Shown: positions 1 to 11,147 of the stretch, in pieces
Layout of the letters: every line of letters starts with the position of its first letter
Numbering within the stretch: the stretch's first letter is position 1
Assembly: GCA_012103505.1 (NCBI GenBank)
Contig: WLWP01000001.1
Location: 3,658,001 to 3,722,000, forward strand
Origin: Pseudomonadales bacterium
GTDB taxonomy: Bacteria; Pseudomonadota; Gammaproteobacteria; Pseudomonadales; Azotimanducaceae
Direction: 5' to 3'
Length of the DNA: 64,000 nt
Translations under genes and position numbers: made by a program
The notes under the pieces: model-generated
What the model saw: only the letters and a program-made list of their open reading frames with translations
Told to the model about the DNA's origin: nothing
Databases searched by the model: none

Positions 1-230
1 AGAACATCACCCACAGTCCGCGCGGACTTCACGAACTTGGCTTGAGGGTTCAAACCAAGCTCACCCATAGCAAAAATTATGCGCCGCTGGACAGGCTTTA
101 AGCCATCACCGATGTGCGGTAACGCACGATCATTAATGACATACATCGAGTAGTCGAGGTATGCACGTTCCGTATAAACCGCAAGCGGGATCGATTCCAC
201 CGCATCTGGATCTTGAACTTCTTCAGTCAT
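1..230 (-). CDS. parC: DNA topoisomerase IV subunit A, N-terminal part
   Basis: The reverse strand reads ATG at 230 and gives 76 codons before the window edge cuts the gene off. The N-terminus has the type IIA topoisomerase signature [20 protein letters not shown] followed by LKPVQRRI and a gyrA-like ARTVGDVL, as in the ParC breakage-reunion domain. ParC with ParE decatenates daughter chromosomes. It lies 65 bp downstream of parE on the same strand, so parE-parC may be co-transcribed. GyrA is the alternative, but the parE neighbour favours ParC. Only the extreme N-terminus is visible; the catalytic tyrosine is outside the window. Confidence 0.9.
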   Translation of the reverse strand, partial: MTEEVQDPDAVESIPLAVYTERAYLDYSMYVINDRALPHIGDGLKPVQRRIIFAMGELGLNPQAKFVKSARTVGDV

Positions 231-294
231 TCTAGTTTCGCGTATTAGTTAGTGGTGAGTGGGATGTGGAATCCCACGCAATTCAACGTCAAAG

Positions 295-2202
<1,908 letters not shown>

Positions 2203-2244
2203 TTAGCTGGGTACCTCTAAATAATACTGTTGGGAATCACGACG

Positions 2245-3048
2245 TTATCGCCGCAACTCCGGTTCAATCAAAAATTCTTTCGCGCGTCCGACTTGCGTCG
2301 TCACCGCGCCATCTTCATCAAGCTCTATCCAACGGAAACCTGGGTGACGTCCATCACCCTCATCATCTATCGCAAAGGTCTGGCTACGCGGCTTGAACTG
2401 AAAACAAGTCGACGGCGCACCATAAACGGGCACGTTCTCACAGTGGCCACTGACTTCTTGGTGCGCATGTCCAAATACAATTGCTCTGATCCGCCCAGCG
2501 GATTGCGATTCCGCAGGATCCGAATCTGAACGACTACATTCGGCGAGCCATTTTACCAGCTCTTCAGGATTTTGGATCCTATCTCTGTCTAACCACGGCG
2601 CACCAACAGCGACAAAAGGATGGTGGGTGCTCAGCAAAACATGATCCGCATCCGTCTCTGCAAAAGCCTGTTGCACTCGCTCCCGATCCTGCGCGGAAAC
2701 GCTCGCGGGCGTTGATTCGTCTTCGTGCGAATCGAGATTCACGATCGCCCAGTTACCAATCTGCAGGTCCTTTTGGGGCAACCCAGACATCGCGGCTAGC
2801 ACATCGTGATTGCCGGGTGCACAAACAAGTGGGGCGTCTGTGTGCTCCTGTACCGTCGTTAAAAATCGCTCGTACACAGCTGGCATAGGATCGTGGGCTA
2901 AGTCACCAGAAGCTAACACAGCATCTGGTTTTCGCTCCGCGGTTGCCTGGCGCAGTACGGCCTCAAGCGAAGCCTGAGTATCAACACCAATTAACAGAGC
3001 ATCCTCGACTACGAGATGGCAGTCGGTGATTTGCAGTACGTTAATCAC
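2245..3048 (-). CDS. cpdA: 3',5'-cyclic AMP phosphodiesterase (calcineurin-type)
   Basis: 267 residues. All metallophosphoesterase motifs are visible: TDCH near residue 8, GDLAHD, GNHD, a paired HH, and GHAH. CpdA hydrolyses cAMP to AMP in the cytoplasm and lowers cAMP-CRP signalling. The gene starts 4 bp after the DUF1249 gene stops and runs towards parE, which matches the conserved gammaproteobacterial order DUF1249-cpdA-(yqiA)-parE; no yqiA is present here. Another class III cyclic nucleotide phosphodiesterase role cannot be excluded, but the context is typical. Confidence 0.9.
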   Translation of the reverse strand: MINVLQITDCHLVVEDALLIGVDTQASLEAVLRQATAERKPDAVLASGDLAHDPMPAVYERFLTTVQEHTDAPLVCAPGNHDVLAAMSGLPQKDLQIGNWAIVNLDSHEDESTPASVSAQDRERVQQAFAETDADHVLLSTHHPFVAVGAPWLDRDRIQNPEELVKWLAECSRSDSDPAESQSAGRIRAIVFGHAHQEVSGHCENVPVYGAPSTCFQFKPRSQTFAIDDEGDGRHPGFRWIELDEDGAVTTQVGRAKEFLIEPELRR

Positions 3049-3052
3049 TCAG

Positions 3053-3547
3053 TCAGAAAGATATTGGCTGGTTTGATGCACCGTGCTCGAGGCACAGTGT
3101 CAAAAATTCACCTAAGAATCGGTTCACTTGAACTTTTTCATCACGCTGACGCATGCGGGTATTCGGGTAGTCGTATTTACCATGGAACCGATTTTGATTC
3201 TGATAGGAAATTACTTCGGCACTCTGCGCATCGTGATAGACCCGTATGGTCATCTCCGGCATCGTGGCCATCCCCATCCACTTTTGATCAGAGCCGACAG
3301 CCATATGCAACACGGTCGTGTATGGCCCTTTGTCGCCAACTGAAAAAACCACATCGGCTTTGAAACTAGGTAAGTAGAGCGCAAAGTCAGCTGAGTCGCT
3401 CGTTCGCAAATCTGGGAATAATCGCTTCAAGCGATGATAGTTGGCGTCACACTCGGCCATATGGCTGCCTAGATCGACGCTGTAGCCACGTCTTCCAGCA
3501 GGCGCATCCGTAACGCTATCGCCCAAAAGTACTTTGGATCGACTCAC
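3053..3547 (-). CDS. DUF1249 (YqiB-like) protein
   Basis: About 164 residues from a GTG at 3547. The core VDLGSHMAECDANYHRLKRL, then FPDL, then VHMA-like strands and a C-terminal NRFLGEFLTLCLEHG match the DUF1249/YqiB family, which is about 140 residues long and has no firmly established role. The frame stays open upstream to 3793, but that stretch has no family similarity and would overlap tolC, so a start near 3547 is preferred; the exact start is uncertain. It sits directly upstream of cpdA and diverges from tolC. Confidence 0.75.
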   Translation of the reverse strand: MSRSKVLLGDSVTDAPAGRRGYSVDLGSHMAECDANYHRLKRLFPDLRTSDSADFALYLPSFKADVVFSVGDKGPYTTVLHMAVGSDQKWMGMATMPEMTIRVYHDAQSAEVISYQNQNRFHGKYDYPNTRMRQRDEKVQVNRFLGEFLTLCLEHGASNQPISF

Positions 3548-3671
3548 AATATCCGCGCTTGTTTCCGGCCGTTTATCTGACAACTGTAGTCCCCTGGGAC
3601 CTCGGTATCGAAGCCCCAATATACCCACCCGACCTGTTTTGGTCACCCCAATTATCGACCTATTCCACATC

Positions 3672-3700
3672 TTGACCGACAAATAGAACCAATTTACGAA
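3672..3700 (+). promoter_or_regulatory. possible sigma70 promoter for tolC
   Basis: TTGACC at 3672-3677 and TACGAA at 3695-3700 are separated by 17 bp in the divergent gap between the DUF1249 gene and tolC. The -35 box is good (5/6) and the -10 box weak (3/6). It would give a leader of about 55 nt. Confidence 0.3.
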
Positions 3701-3763
3701 CTGCAACGACTTTGTACTAACCGGTGGTATAGAATACGGCCTGCAGTCGGAGTTTTGATTTAA

Positions 3764-5221
3764 ATGATGTCCCTTAAGAATTCTCTTCCTCAATCGTACT
3801 TACGTAGACTTTTGGGTAATCGAGCAATTTTCATAGCGCTGTGCCTTCTTGTCGCAAGCCCACATACGAAAGCTGCAAACTTGCTGAACGTTTACGAGGC
3901 AGCAAAATCAAGTGATGCCGTTGTGGGCGCTGCGCGTGCGAGCTTCGCGGCTACTCGCCAAGCAATTCCTCAAGCGCGATCTGCGTTAATGCCACAGTTA
4001 AACGCAAGCGCACAGACAACCTGGACAGAGCGTTCTTTCCCTGGCTCGATGATCACAGACCCGTTGAGCCCTCTAGCCGGTCAAGAACTCCCTGATCAGG
4101 AATTCAACGATCACAATTACAACGCCCAATTACGCCAACCGCTCCTCGACATGAACGCTTGGTTTTCACTGGGCGGCGCAAAGGCTTCAGTCGGGGCAGC
4201 GCGATATGATCTTGCCGGTACCGAACAAGAACTCATCGTACGCGTTGTTCAGGCCTACCTTGACGTTTTACGCGCACAAGACTTACTCGACTCAACGACT
4301 TCAGAAGAGACCGCTGTAAAGCGGCAACTCGAACAAGTCCAACAGCGCTTTGACGTTGGTCTAGTCGCCATAACTGACGTTCTAGAATCTCAGGCGGTCT
4401 ACGACAACGCGGTGGTTCGCCGTATCCAAGCGGATGGTGATCAAGACATCTTCTTCGAAACATTGGGGACTCTTTCTGGGGATTCATATGACGTTCTCGA
4501 TCGCGTCTCTGAGCGGCTACCGATAGTTGATCCAAATCCTACCGATGAGGAGGAATGGGTCGACACAGCGCTGACCCAAAACCTCGGCATACGTGCCGCG
4601 CTAGAACAACTGACAGCAGCTCGCCGTACAGTCCGAGCACGTCGAGCAGGACACTACCCGACTATCGATGCGACCGTCACTCAGGTGCATAGCGTTACGG
4701 GTGCGCAAAATTTCTTTGGTGCAGATACCACGGACCAAACGGTCTATGGATTGCAATTTAACTTGCCGCTTTACTCCGGCGGTCTCACCCGGTCGAGAAC
4801 AAAGGAAGCACAAGCGCAGAAAGATCAAGCTCAGGAACTACTGCTCAATCAACAACGAAACGTTATTCGCGATACACGCAATCTCTATCAAGCAGTGGCC
4901 ACTGATGTCGTTCGTGTAAAAGCACGCTTAAAAGCGATTCAGTCTTCGCAGTCCGCGTTAGAAGCGACCCAAACCGGCTACGAAGTCGGCACACGCAACA
5001 TCGTTGACGTCCTGCAAGCACAACAACGCTTGTTCTCCTCTCAGTTTGACTACGCCGATTCCCGCTACAACTACGTCACCGATCTTATGCGCCTGAAGCA
5101 AGTCGCTGGTAGTTTGATCGAAGCCGATCTAGCTGAACTCAACAATTTCATGGATGCCAACGATCAAGTAACTAGATTGGTGTCACTCAGGAATCGTACC
5201 GGCAATACGAGCCCTAACTAG
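3764..5221 (+). CDS. tolC: TolC family outer membrane efflux/secretion channel
   Basis: 485 residues. A signal peptide (hydrophobic FIALCLLVAS, predicted cut after HTKA) precedes LLNVYEAAKSSDAVVGAARA, the typical opening of the TolC fold. Long heptad-rich helices with two repeats (AQLRQPLLDMNAWFSLGGA and the later GLQFNLPLYSGG) and GTRNIVDVLQAQQRLF match TolC of type I secretion and RND efflux. It forms a trimeric outer membrane channel with a periplasmic tunnel. An ATG at 3767 is an alternative start. Its 3' end overlaps the convergent waaA by 39 bp. Confidence 0.93.
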   Translation: MMSLKNSLPQSYLRRLLGNRAIFIALCLLVASPHTKAANLLNVYEAAKSSDAVVGAARASFAATRQAIPQARSALMPQLNASAQTTWTERSFPGSMITDPLSPLAGQELPDQEFNDHNYNAQLRQPLLDMNAWFSLGGAKASVGAARYDLAGTEQELIVRVVQAYLDVLRAQDLLDSTTSEETAVKRQLEQVQQRFDVGLVAITDVLESQAVYDNAVVRRIQADGDQDIFFETLGTLSGDSYDVLDRVSERLPIVDPNPTDEEEWVDTALTQNLGIRAALEQLTAARRTVRARRAGHYPTIDATVTQVHSVTGAQNFFGADTTDQTVYGLQFNLPLYSGGLTRSRTKEAQAQKDQAQELLLNQQRNVIRDTRNLYQAVATDVVRVKARLKAIQSSQSALEATQTGYEVGTRNIVDVLQAQQRLFSSQFDYADSRYNYVTDLMRLKQVAGSLIEADLAELNNFMDANDQVTRLVSLRNRTGNTSPN

Positions 5222-6466
5222 CTCTCGGACCTTTTCCTGCGCACCGCGGTTCGCTGCAACCACACCTGCGACCGCTTCTCCAGCCTGAGCACGCAACTCA
5301 TCGTTCCCGAGCCAATCGCCGACAACTTGCGCCAAGTCCGGCGCGCCGGTCACAGTCACGAGCCCACCCGTCCGAGACATCGCCTCCATCACATCGGTGA
5401 AGTTAAATTGATGCGGACCGGTGACAATCGGTATCTGGCAAAGCGCCGGTTCTATCGGGTTGTGTCCACCAACCTTCTCAAAGCTGCCACCAACAAAGGC
5501 GACATTGGCCAACCCATATAAGTACTGCAGAGAGCCCATCACATCACCCATCACGATATCTACATCATGCTGTGCGGTTGTCTCGCTTTGCTCGCCGACT
5601 GTATATCCAGCCTTTTGGCACATGGCTGTTACCTCATGCACCCTAACTGGATGTCTAGGTACTAATATCAGACGCAGCTTTGGGATCCGTTCTCGGAGCA
5701 CTTTAAGTGCTGCGATCACAATTTCATCCTCCCCTGCGTGCGTGGACGCGGCAATCCACATCGGCTCACCGGCCACGATGTTAAACTGAGCTCTCAGTTC
5801 ATGGACGCGCGCATCGAAGTCTGCGGGTAGATACTGATCATACTTAACGCTCCCAGAGACAATGACACGATCCGGGTCAGCTCCCAGGCCGATAAAGCGA
5901 TCTCGATGAGCCGGTGTCTGACACGCAAAAAGCTCAATACCACCCAGCATGCCTTTGACGAGATTCCCTAGTCTTGCATAGCCTCTTGCCGACTTGTCTG
6001 ACAGCCGCGCGTTCACCACCATGATCGGAATATCTCGACTTGTCGCGCGCTGTATCCAGCTTGGCCAGAGCTCGGTCTCCATCAAAACCAATGTTCGTGG
6101 CTCTACCGCAGCAAAGAAAGAATCGACCGCACTGGCAAAGTCGTACGGGGCGTAGCAGTGCGAAACGATATCACTCAGTCGCTGTTGTACTTGGGCGGAT
6201 CCTGTCGGGGTCATCGTCGTGACGAGGAAGGGTATATCAGGAAAGATGCCTTTCAATTCACGGATTAGAGATGCGGCGGCAATAGTTTCTCCAGCAGATA
6301 CAGTGTGGAACCAAACAGACCCTTTTTGCACCGACGCTGGGACGTCACCAAAACGCTCAGTTTGGCGCAATCCGTACTCTGGCTCGCGACGTGCACGCAG
6401 GCGCAATCTCACTTTAACGAGGGGGCGAACGAGAAACAGGACAAGTTGGTAGAACATCATGCTCAT
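5183..6466 (-). CDS. waaA: 3-deoxy-D-manno-octulosonic acid (Kdo) transferase
   Basis: 427 residues, the usual WaaA/KdtA length. An N-terminal membrane anchor (FYQLVLFLVRPLV) is followed by WFHTVSAGE, the family hallmark, then METELWPSWI, NARLSDKSARGYAR, and a GT-B nucleotide-binding part with SGSVKYDQ, ASTHAGEDE, LVPRHP and GGSFEKVGGHNPIEPA. It transfers Kdo from CMP-Kdo to lipid IVA on the cytoplasmic face of the inner membrane. It fits with hldE, waaC, waaF and waaP nearby. It is convergent and slightly overlapping with tolC. Confidence 0.95.
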   Translation of the reverse strand: MSMMFYQLVLFLVRPLVKVRLRLRARREPEYGLRQTERFGDVPASVQKGSVWFHTVSAGETIAAASLIRELKGIFPDIPFLVTTMTPTGSAQVQQRLSDIVSHCYAPYDFASAVDSFFAAVEPRTLVLMETELWPSWIQRATSRDIPIMVVNARLSDKSARGYARLGNLVKGMLGGIELFACQTPAHRDRFIGLGADPDRVIVSGSVKYDQYLPADFDARVHELRAQFNIVAGEPMWIAASTHAGEDEIVIAALKVLRERIPKLRLILVPRHPVRVHEVTAMCQKAGYTVGEQSETTAQHDVDIVMGDVMGSLQYLYGLANVAFVGGSFEKVGGHNPIEPALCQIPIVTGPHQFNFTDVMEAMSRTGGLVTVTGAPDLAQVVGDWLGNDELRAQAGEAVAGVVAANRGAQEKVRELVRARIAGTIPE

Positions 6467-6553
6467 AGCTTGCAGACTGATAGGTCACGTTTAAACTGTC
6501 AATGCACTCAACTGAAGCGAACTCAGGACAGAACCTTTCAGAAATGAAACCAA

Positions 6554-7774
6554 ATGAATAACCAGCAATCGCAACCTGGCGTTGATCTTGTACAACCTGG
6601 CGTTGATCTTGAAGAAGGTCGACAAGTTAGCGAAGTGGCGGCAGACATCGCCATAGTGGGCGGTGGTATCGCTGGTTGCTGGTTACTCAGGCTCTTATCG
6701 AATAGCGGTTATCGTGTGATCCTGTTCGAACAGGAAGAACTAGGCTGTGACCAGACCCTAGCCTCTCAAGGCATGATCCACGGCGGGCTCAAATACGCAC
6801 TCGGTGGCACATTGAACGGCTCCTCCGAGGCAATCGCAGGGATGCCTCGTCGCTGGCGCCGTTGTCTAGCCGGGGACGACGACGTCGACCTTCAAGGCCT
6901 CCCGCTCCTGGCGGACACCTATCACATGTTTGCCCAACGCTCGACCTTGGGGCGTTTAACAACCTTTTTTGCAAGCAAGGCATTGCGTGGTCGAGTCAGT
7001 CGCCTCGACTCCGAACAATGGCCAAGCGAGTTCACGGGTTTTAACGGGGTCGTTTATGACTTGAACGATTTCGTTGTAGATGTGCCTGCTTTGTTATCTC
7101 ACCTTGTCTCAGGGCTTGAACATTGCACCTATCGACAACGTATCGACGCGAACAATCTGATGGCCACTCCAAACGGTTACCAGGTCAAGGCCGGGGACAC
7201 GACCTATAACGTTGGAACTCTTGTCAGTTGCGCAGGCAACGGTAGCAGGGAGCTAATCAACACCCTTGGTCTGAATGATCTGCAAACGCAATCCAGGCCG
7301 CTTAAACAGGTGGTTGTACGCCCTAAACACGGCGTCAAACTGAACGCGCATTGCGTTACCGGTGTCACTAGTAATGAACCTAGATTAACAATAACTAGCT
7401 ACGGTCAAGGTACTGATCTGGTTTGGTATGTCGGCGGGTTGCTCGCAACTACAGGTGTAGATCGCAGTGACGCGGAGCAGATAGCGTTTGCGCGCCGCGA
7501 GCTGGCGCATTGCGTTCCATGGTTGGACTGGACGGGCGCTGACTACTCAACATTGGATGTCGATCGCGCAGAGCCTTATCAAGGTGGTGGTGTTCGGCCG
7601 GACGAAGCTTATGTAACAAAGATAGGCAACTTCATTCAGTGCTTTCCGACCAAGCTTACCCTCGCACCGGATCTCGGAGATCGAGTTTTGAGCGAGCTGC
7701 CACCGGCATCGACCAACTTACCTTCTTTGCCACCAAATCAGCAAACCGTCGATGTAGGTCATTTCCGTTGGTAA
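6554..7774 (+). CDS. FAD-dependent oxidoreductase (DAO/GlpA-like)
   Basis: 406 residues. The dinucleotide motif IAIVGGGIAGCWLLRLL (about 33-49) is followed by FEQEELG, then SQGMIHGGLKYALGG as in the DAO and glycerol-3-phosphate dehydrogenase families. The substrate cannot be read from the sequence. An in-frame repeat near the start encodes QPGVDL twice (two 19-bp copies at about 6575-6612). The next gene, an aldo/keto reductase, starts inside the last codons, so the two are probably co-translated. Gene order beside hldE and waaA suggests a cell envelope or carbohydrate role, but this is inference. Confidence 0.8.
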   Translation: MNNQQSQPGVDLVQPGVDLEEGRQVSEVAADIAIVGGGIAGCWLLRLLSNSGYRVILFEQEELGCDQTLASQGMIHGGLKYALGGTLNGSSEAIAGMPRRWRRCLAGDDDVDLQGLPLLADTYHMFAQRSTLGRLTTFFASKALRGRVSRLDSEQWPSEFTGFNGVVYDLNDFVVDVPALLSHLVSGLEHCTYRQRIDANNLMATPNGYQVKAGDTTYNVGTLVSCAGNGSRELINTLGLNDLQTQSRPLKQVVVRPKHGVKLNAHCVTGVTSNEPRLTITSYGQGTDLVWYVGGLLATTGVDRSDAEQIAFARRELAHCVPWLDWTGADYSTLDVDRAEPYQGGGVRPDEAYVTKIGNFIQCFPTKLTLAPDLGDRVLSELPPASTNLPSLPPNQQTVDVGHFRW

Positions 7775-8538
7775 CACCCCTGCCAGACCTAGCCCTTGGT
7801 AATACCGGGATGCGAACTGCACGCCTCAGTCTGGGTACCGTTAAGCTAGGGCGAGACAAAGGGGTTAAGTACCCGACAAGTTTCACTATTCCTGATGATA
7901 AGGCTGCCAAAGCACTGCTTGCTACAGCCAAAGAACTTGGCATCAATATGCTAGATACCGCTCCCGCTTACGGTAATAGCGAAGAGCGTCTAGGTGAGCT
8001 TATCAAGCGGCAACGTACTGATTGGCTCATCTGCACCAAAGTTGGTGAAACCTTCGACGGCAATCAGTCTAGCCACGATTTTAGCCCTGAAGCAGTTCAA
8101 GCTAGTGTCGAACGTTCCCTTGTGCGCTTGGTCACCGACTACCTAGACATCGTCCTCATACATTCCGATGGGCAAGACCGAAAAATTCTCACCGAACTCG
8201 GGACGCTCGAGGCCCTCAAGCAAATGAAAGTAGCCGGAAAAATTCGCGCGGTTGGTATCTCACACAAATCCGTAGAGGGGGCTGAGCTTGCGTTGAGCCA
8301 AGGGGTTGATGTGATCATGGCGACGCTCAATCCCGATTATCTTGATGATCGGGCTGTGATCGCTTCAGCCGCACAGCAAGGGTGTGGTGTTTTGATAAAA
8401 AAAGCCCTCTCAAGTGGACACGGCAGCGCCAGAGATCTCGCCTTTGTCGCAGCGCAAACTGGGGTGCATAGCATTGTGGTCGGGACGACCAATCCCGAAC
8501 ATTTGATAGAAAACGCCCGTCAGGTGGCGTCCGTCTGA
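7768..8538 (+). CDS. aldo/keto reductase family protein
   Basis: 256 residues from a TTG at 7768, which overlaps the stop of the upstream oxidoreductase (sequence TTGGTAA). The (beta/alpha)8 reductase signature is present: GINMLDTAPAYGNSEERLG carries Asp and Tyr of the catalytic tetrad, CTKVGE the Lys, and DIVLIHSDG the His. SIVVGTTNPEHL near the end is the NADPH-binding region. Substrate unknown. An earlier in-frame start is open but would lie inside the upstream gene. Its 3' end overlaps convergent hldE by 19 bp. Confidence 0.82.
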   Translation: MVTPLPDLALGNTGMRTARLSLGTVKLGRDKGVKYPTSFTIPDDKAAKALLATAKELGINMLDTAPAYGNSEERLGELIKRQRTDWLICTKVGETFDGNQSSHDFSPEAVQASVERSLVRLVTDYLDIVLIHSDGQDRKILTELGTLEALKQMKVAGKIRAVGISHKSVEGAELALSQGVDVIMATLNPDYLDDRAVIASAAQQGCGVLIKKALSSGHGSARDLAFVAAQTGVHSIVVGTTNPEHLIENARQVASV

Positions 8539-9995
8539 ATCCCTTCCGCGATTCGCTCGACAATCGCACTCGTCGACACTTCTTCGACCAGGCTTAAGAC
8601 CTGAACTTGGCCGCCGTAGTTTTTAACTATATCGGCGCCAACAACTTGATCAGGACCATAGTCTCCGCCTTTGACCAATATCTCTGGTTGCAAAAGCTCT
8701 AGCAGCGGTATTGGCGTGTCCTCAGAAAAACTAACAACCCAATCAACACAGCCCAAACCTAGTAGGACGCGACTTCGTCCCTCTACCGGGACGACCGGCC
8801 GGCCTTTGCCTTTTAGCTTCGTCACAGATGCATCGTCGTTTATCGCGACAATCAATCTGTCGCCTAGCGCTGCAGCTTCTTCCAAATAGGTCACGTGTCC
8901 CGCGTGCAACAGGTCGAAACAACCGTTTGTGAACACAATACGTTCGCCTGCCTGTCGAGAGATGTCTACTTCCCGTGCAAGCTCATCTCGATCCATGACA
9001 CCTTGGCTGCGTCGTCTCTGGCTCAATGCACGATTCACTTCAGGTCCGGTGACGGGTGAAGTGCCAGATTTTGACACCGCGATACTCGCAGCCACATTCG
9101 CTACCTGGGCTGCGTCAAAAAGGGTCCAATCCAAGGCTACGCCGATCGCGAGCCCGGCAATGGTCGTATCTCCGGCACCAGTGACATCATAAACTTCAAC
9201 CGGTCGGGCGGGGATATGGCGAGATTCTGCGGCGCCACAAACTTCCATGCCGTCGCCGCCACGCGTCACCACGACTCCTTCGAAGCCTAGATCAGTACAC
9301 AGGCGAACAGCCTCTTGCGCTAACTCTTCACCAGACACGTCAGCACCAACGTTGTGCAAAAACTCTTTTTCATTTGGCTTGATGATCGAAGCGCCGCGGT
9401 ACGTTGCGAGCGGTTTCATTTTGGGGTCGACAACGGATTGAACACCGGCCTTTGTTGCTGCGGCGAGTAAAGCGGCAGGTTCATCGAGGACACCTTTGTC
9501 ATAATCCTCCAAGACGAGCACATCACAATCGGAGAGATATTTTTCAGCTTTGTTTTGCAGTACCGCTAGGCGTTCACTCATGCCTACTGCGGGTACTGGC
9601 TCTTCAAAATCGGCACGTATCAGTTGTTGCTGTTGCGAAAGCAATCGGAGTTTCACGATCGTTGGCCAATCCTCGACTATGACAAAATCACACTGCACAC
9701 CAGCAGCTTCAAGGGTTTCCGTTAGAGATTGGCCGGGCTCGTCATCGCCAACATAGCCAACTAACGTACATCGAGCACCCAGACTGACAACATTCAACGC
9801 CACGTTCGCAGCGCCACCGGGTCTACCTTCCGACGTTTCAACTTTGACTACGGGCACTGGCGCTTCTGGCGAAACTCGGTGAGCAGGTCCCGCCCAGTAT
9901 CTATCCAACATCACATCGCCTATGACGAGCACGTGCACTTTCGACAGGTCAGCTGGTGCCAAATATAGAGCGTTCGAATCTTCGGCCATGTTCAC
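8520..9995 (-). CDS. hldE: bifunctional D-glycero-beta-D-manno-heptose-7-phosphate kinase / 1-phosphate adenylyltransferase
   Basis: 491 residues, close to the usual bifunctional HldE. Residues about 18-330 form a ribokinase-type domain (GDVMLDRYW, GGAANVALN, DVTGAGDTTIAGLAIG). The C-terminal cytidylyltransferase-like domain has VFTNGCFDLLHAGHVTYLE, the HxGH nucleotide-binding motif, and VKGGDY. The two halves carry out consecutive steps to ADP-heptose, the donor used by WaaC and WaaF encoded further along. An ATG two codons in (9989) is an alternative start. Confidence 0.96.
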   Translation of the reverse strand: MNMAEDSNALYLAPADLSKVHVLVIGDVMLDRYWAGPAHRVSPEAPVPVVKVETSEGRPGGAANVALNVVSLGARCTLVGYVGDDEPGQSLTETLEAAGVQCDFVIVEDWPTIVKLRLLSQQQQLIRADFEEPVPAVGMSERLAVLQNKAEKYLSDCDVLVLEDYDKGVLDEPAALLAAATKAGVQSVVDPKMKPLATYRGASIIKPNEKEFLHNVGADVSGEELAQEAVRLCTDLGFEGVVVTRGGDGMEVCGAAESRHIPARPVEVYDVTGAGDTTIAGLAIGVALDWTLFDAAQVANVAASIAVSKSGTSPVTGPEVNRALSQRRRSQGVMDRDELAREVDISRQAGERIVFTNGCFDLLHAGHVTYLEEAAALGDRLIVAINDDASVTKLKGKGRPVVPVEGRSRVLLGLGCVDWVVSFSEDTPIPLLELLQPEILVKGGDYGPDQVVGADIVKNYGGQVQVLSLVEEVSTSAIVERIAEGIQTDAT

Positions 9996-10193
9996 TATGT
10001 TCTGGGCAGTGGAGCCGCGATCTTACCACGGCTAGTTCTCATTCAGCCCAGCCCACCACCCAACTCGCAGCCCACACAGCTACCACTCTTACCATTCGTA
10101 CGAGGATTCTTGCGACACCTCTTACTACAACCGCAGCCCACAACCGCAGCCCACAATGCGCTACTATCGCGTCAATTAGATTGCTCAGCCAAC

Positions 10194-11132
10194 ATGCCGA
10201 AACGAAAGCGACGCGTACATAAGAAAGATCGAGCGCCCCACCTACTCGCCCCGGTTGTCTGGCCGACATGGATCCTGATTGGCTTCGTATGGCTCATGGT
10301 CCGGCTGCCACTCAGTTGGATAAGTGCCCTAGGTCGATCTACCGGTAGACTACTGTATCGGTATGGACACTCGCGCAGGCGCATTACTCTGCGGAACTTG
10401 GAACTGTGTTTCCCAGAATTAGGCGAGCAAGCGCGTGTTGCTCTCGCAAAACAAACATTCGAACACGTTGGCATCGGAACCCTCGAGCTCATGATTCCAT
10501 GGCTCAACCCTAAGAAAGATTTGTTGCCCTACTTCTCTGTCAAAGGTTTGTCTCATTTAAGAAACGCTGTCGCGTTGAACCGAGGGGTCCTATTGCTGGG
10601 TGCGCACTACTCTGTGATGGATGTTATCAGCGCGCCCCTCGCACAGTGCGGTCCAATCGATGTGATGTACCGCTTCAACAAGAATCCTGCATGGGAATGG
10701 CTCCAGCTCAATGGGCGCAAGCGCTACTTTGACGGCGTCATTGAGCGCGAGAATACCCGCCAAGTCTTACGCAGGCTGAAACAAGGTCGCGTAGTCTGGT
10801 ATGCGCCAGATCAAGACTACGGTATTAAACACTCTGTATTCGCGCCCTTTTTCAGCATCGAGACTGCAACGATTACTGCCACAGCTCGCTTTGCAAAACT
10901 CAACAGTTCACCGGTTTTGTTTGTCCAACACACAAAGAACCCAGCCTCTGGGCAGTGGGAGATTGAGTTCCATCCTGTTTTAGAGGGCTATCCCAGCGGC
11001 GACGATGTCGTCGACGCGGCGCGCGTAAATCAACAGATCGAGCAGCTTGTGCGCGAAAGACCAGAACAATATTTATGGCTCCACAAACGCTTCAAAACGA
11101 GACCGCCGGGGGAGCCATCTCTCTACCAATAG
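10194..11132 (+). CDS. lipid A biosynthesis acyltransferase (LpxL/HtrB family)
   Basis: 312 residues from ATG 10194. A basic N-terminus (KRKRRVHKKDR) and a membrane segment (PTWILIGFVWLMVRLPL) are followed by the HX4D acyltransferase motif in LLLGAHYSVMDVIS and by WYAPDQDYGIKHSVFAPFF, characteristic of LpxL/LpxM. It would add a secondary acyl chain to Kdo2-lipid IVA at the inner membrane. The frame is open from 10110, but that stretch is low complexity with a tandem 13-bp repeat. It is divergent from hldE and convergent with the carbamoyltransferase gene. Choice between LpxL and LpxM is not possible from sequence. Confidence 0.9.
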   Translation: MPKRKRRVHKKDRAPHLLAPVVWPTWILIGFVWLMVRLPLSWISALGRSTGRLLYRYGHSRRRITLRNLELCFPELGEQARVALAKQTFEHVGIGTLELMIPWLNPKKDLLPYFSVKGLSHLRNAVALNRGVLLLGAHYSVMDVISAPLAQCGPIDVMYRFNKNPAWEWLQLNGRKRYFDGVIERENTRQVLRRLKQGRVVWYAPDQDYGIKHSVFAPFFSIETATITATARFAKLNSSPVLFVQHTKNPASGQWEIEFHPVLEGYPSGDDVVDAARVNQQIEQLVRERPEQYLWLHKRFKTRPPGEPSLYQ

Positions 11133-11147
11133 TTTACGAAAAACTTG

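Noticed and set aside
3548..3793. N-terminal extension of the DUF1249 gene
   Set aside because: Open frame but without family similarity and overlapping the tolC start.
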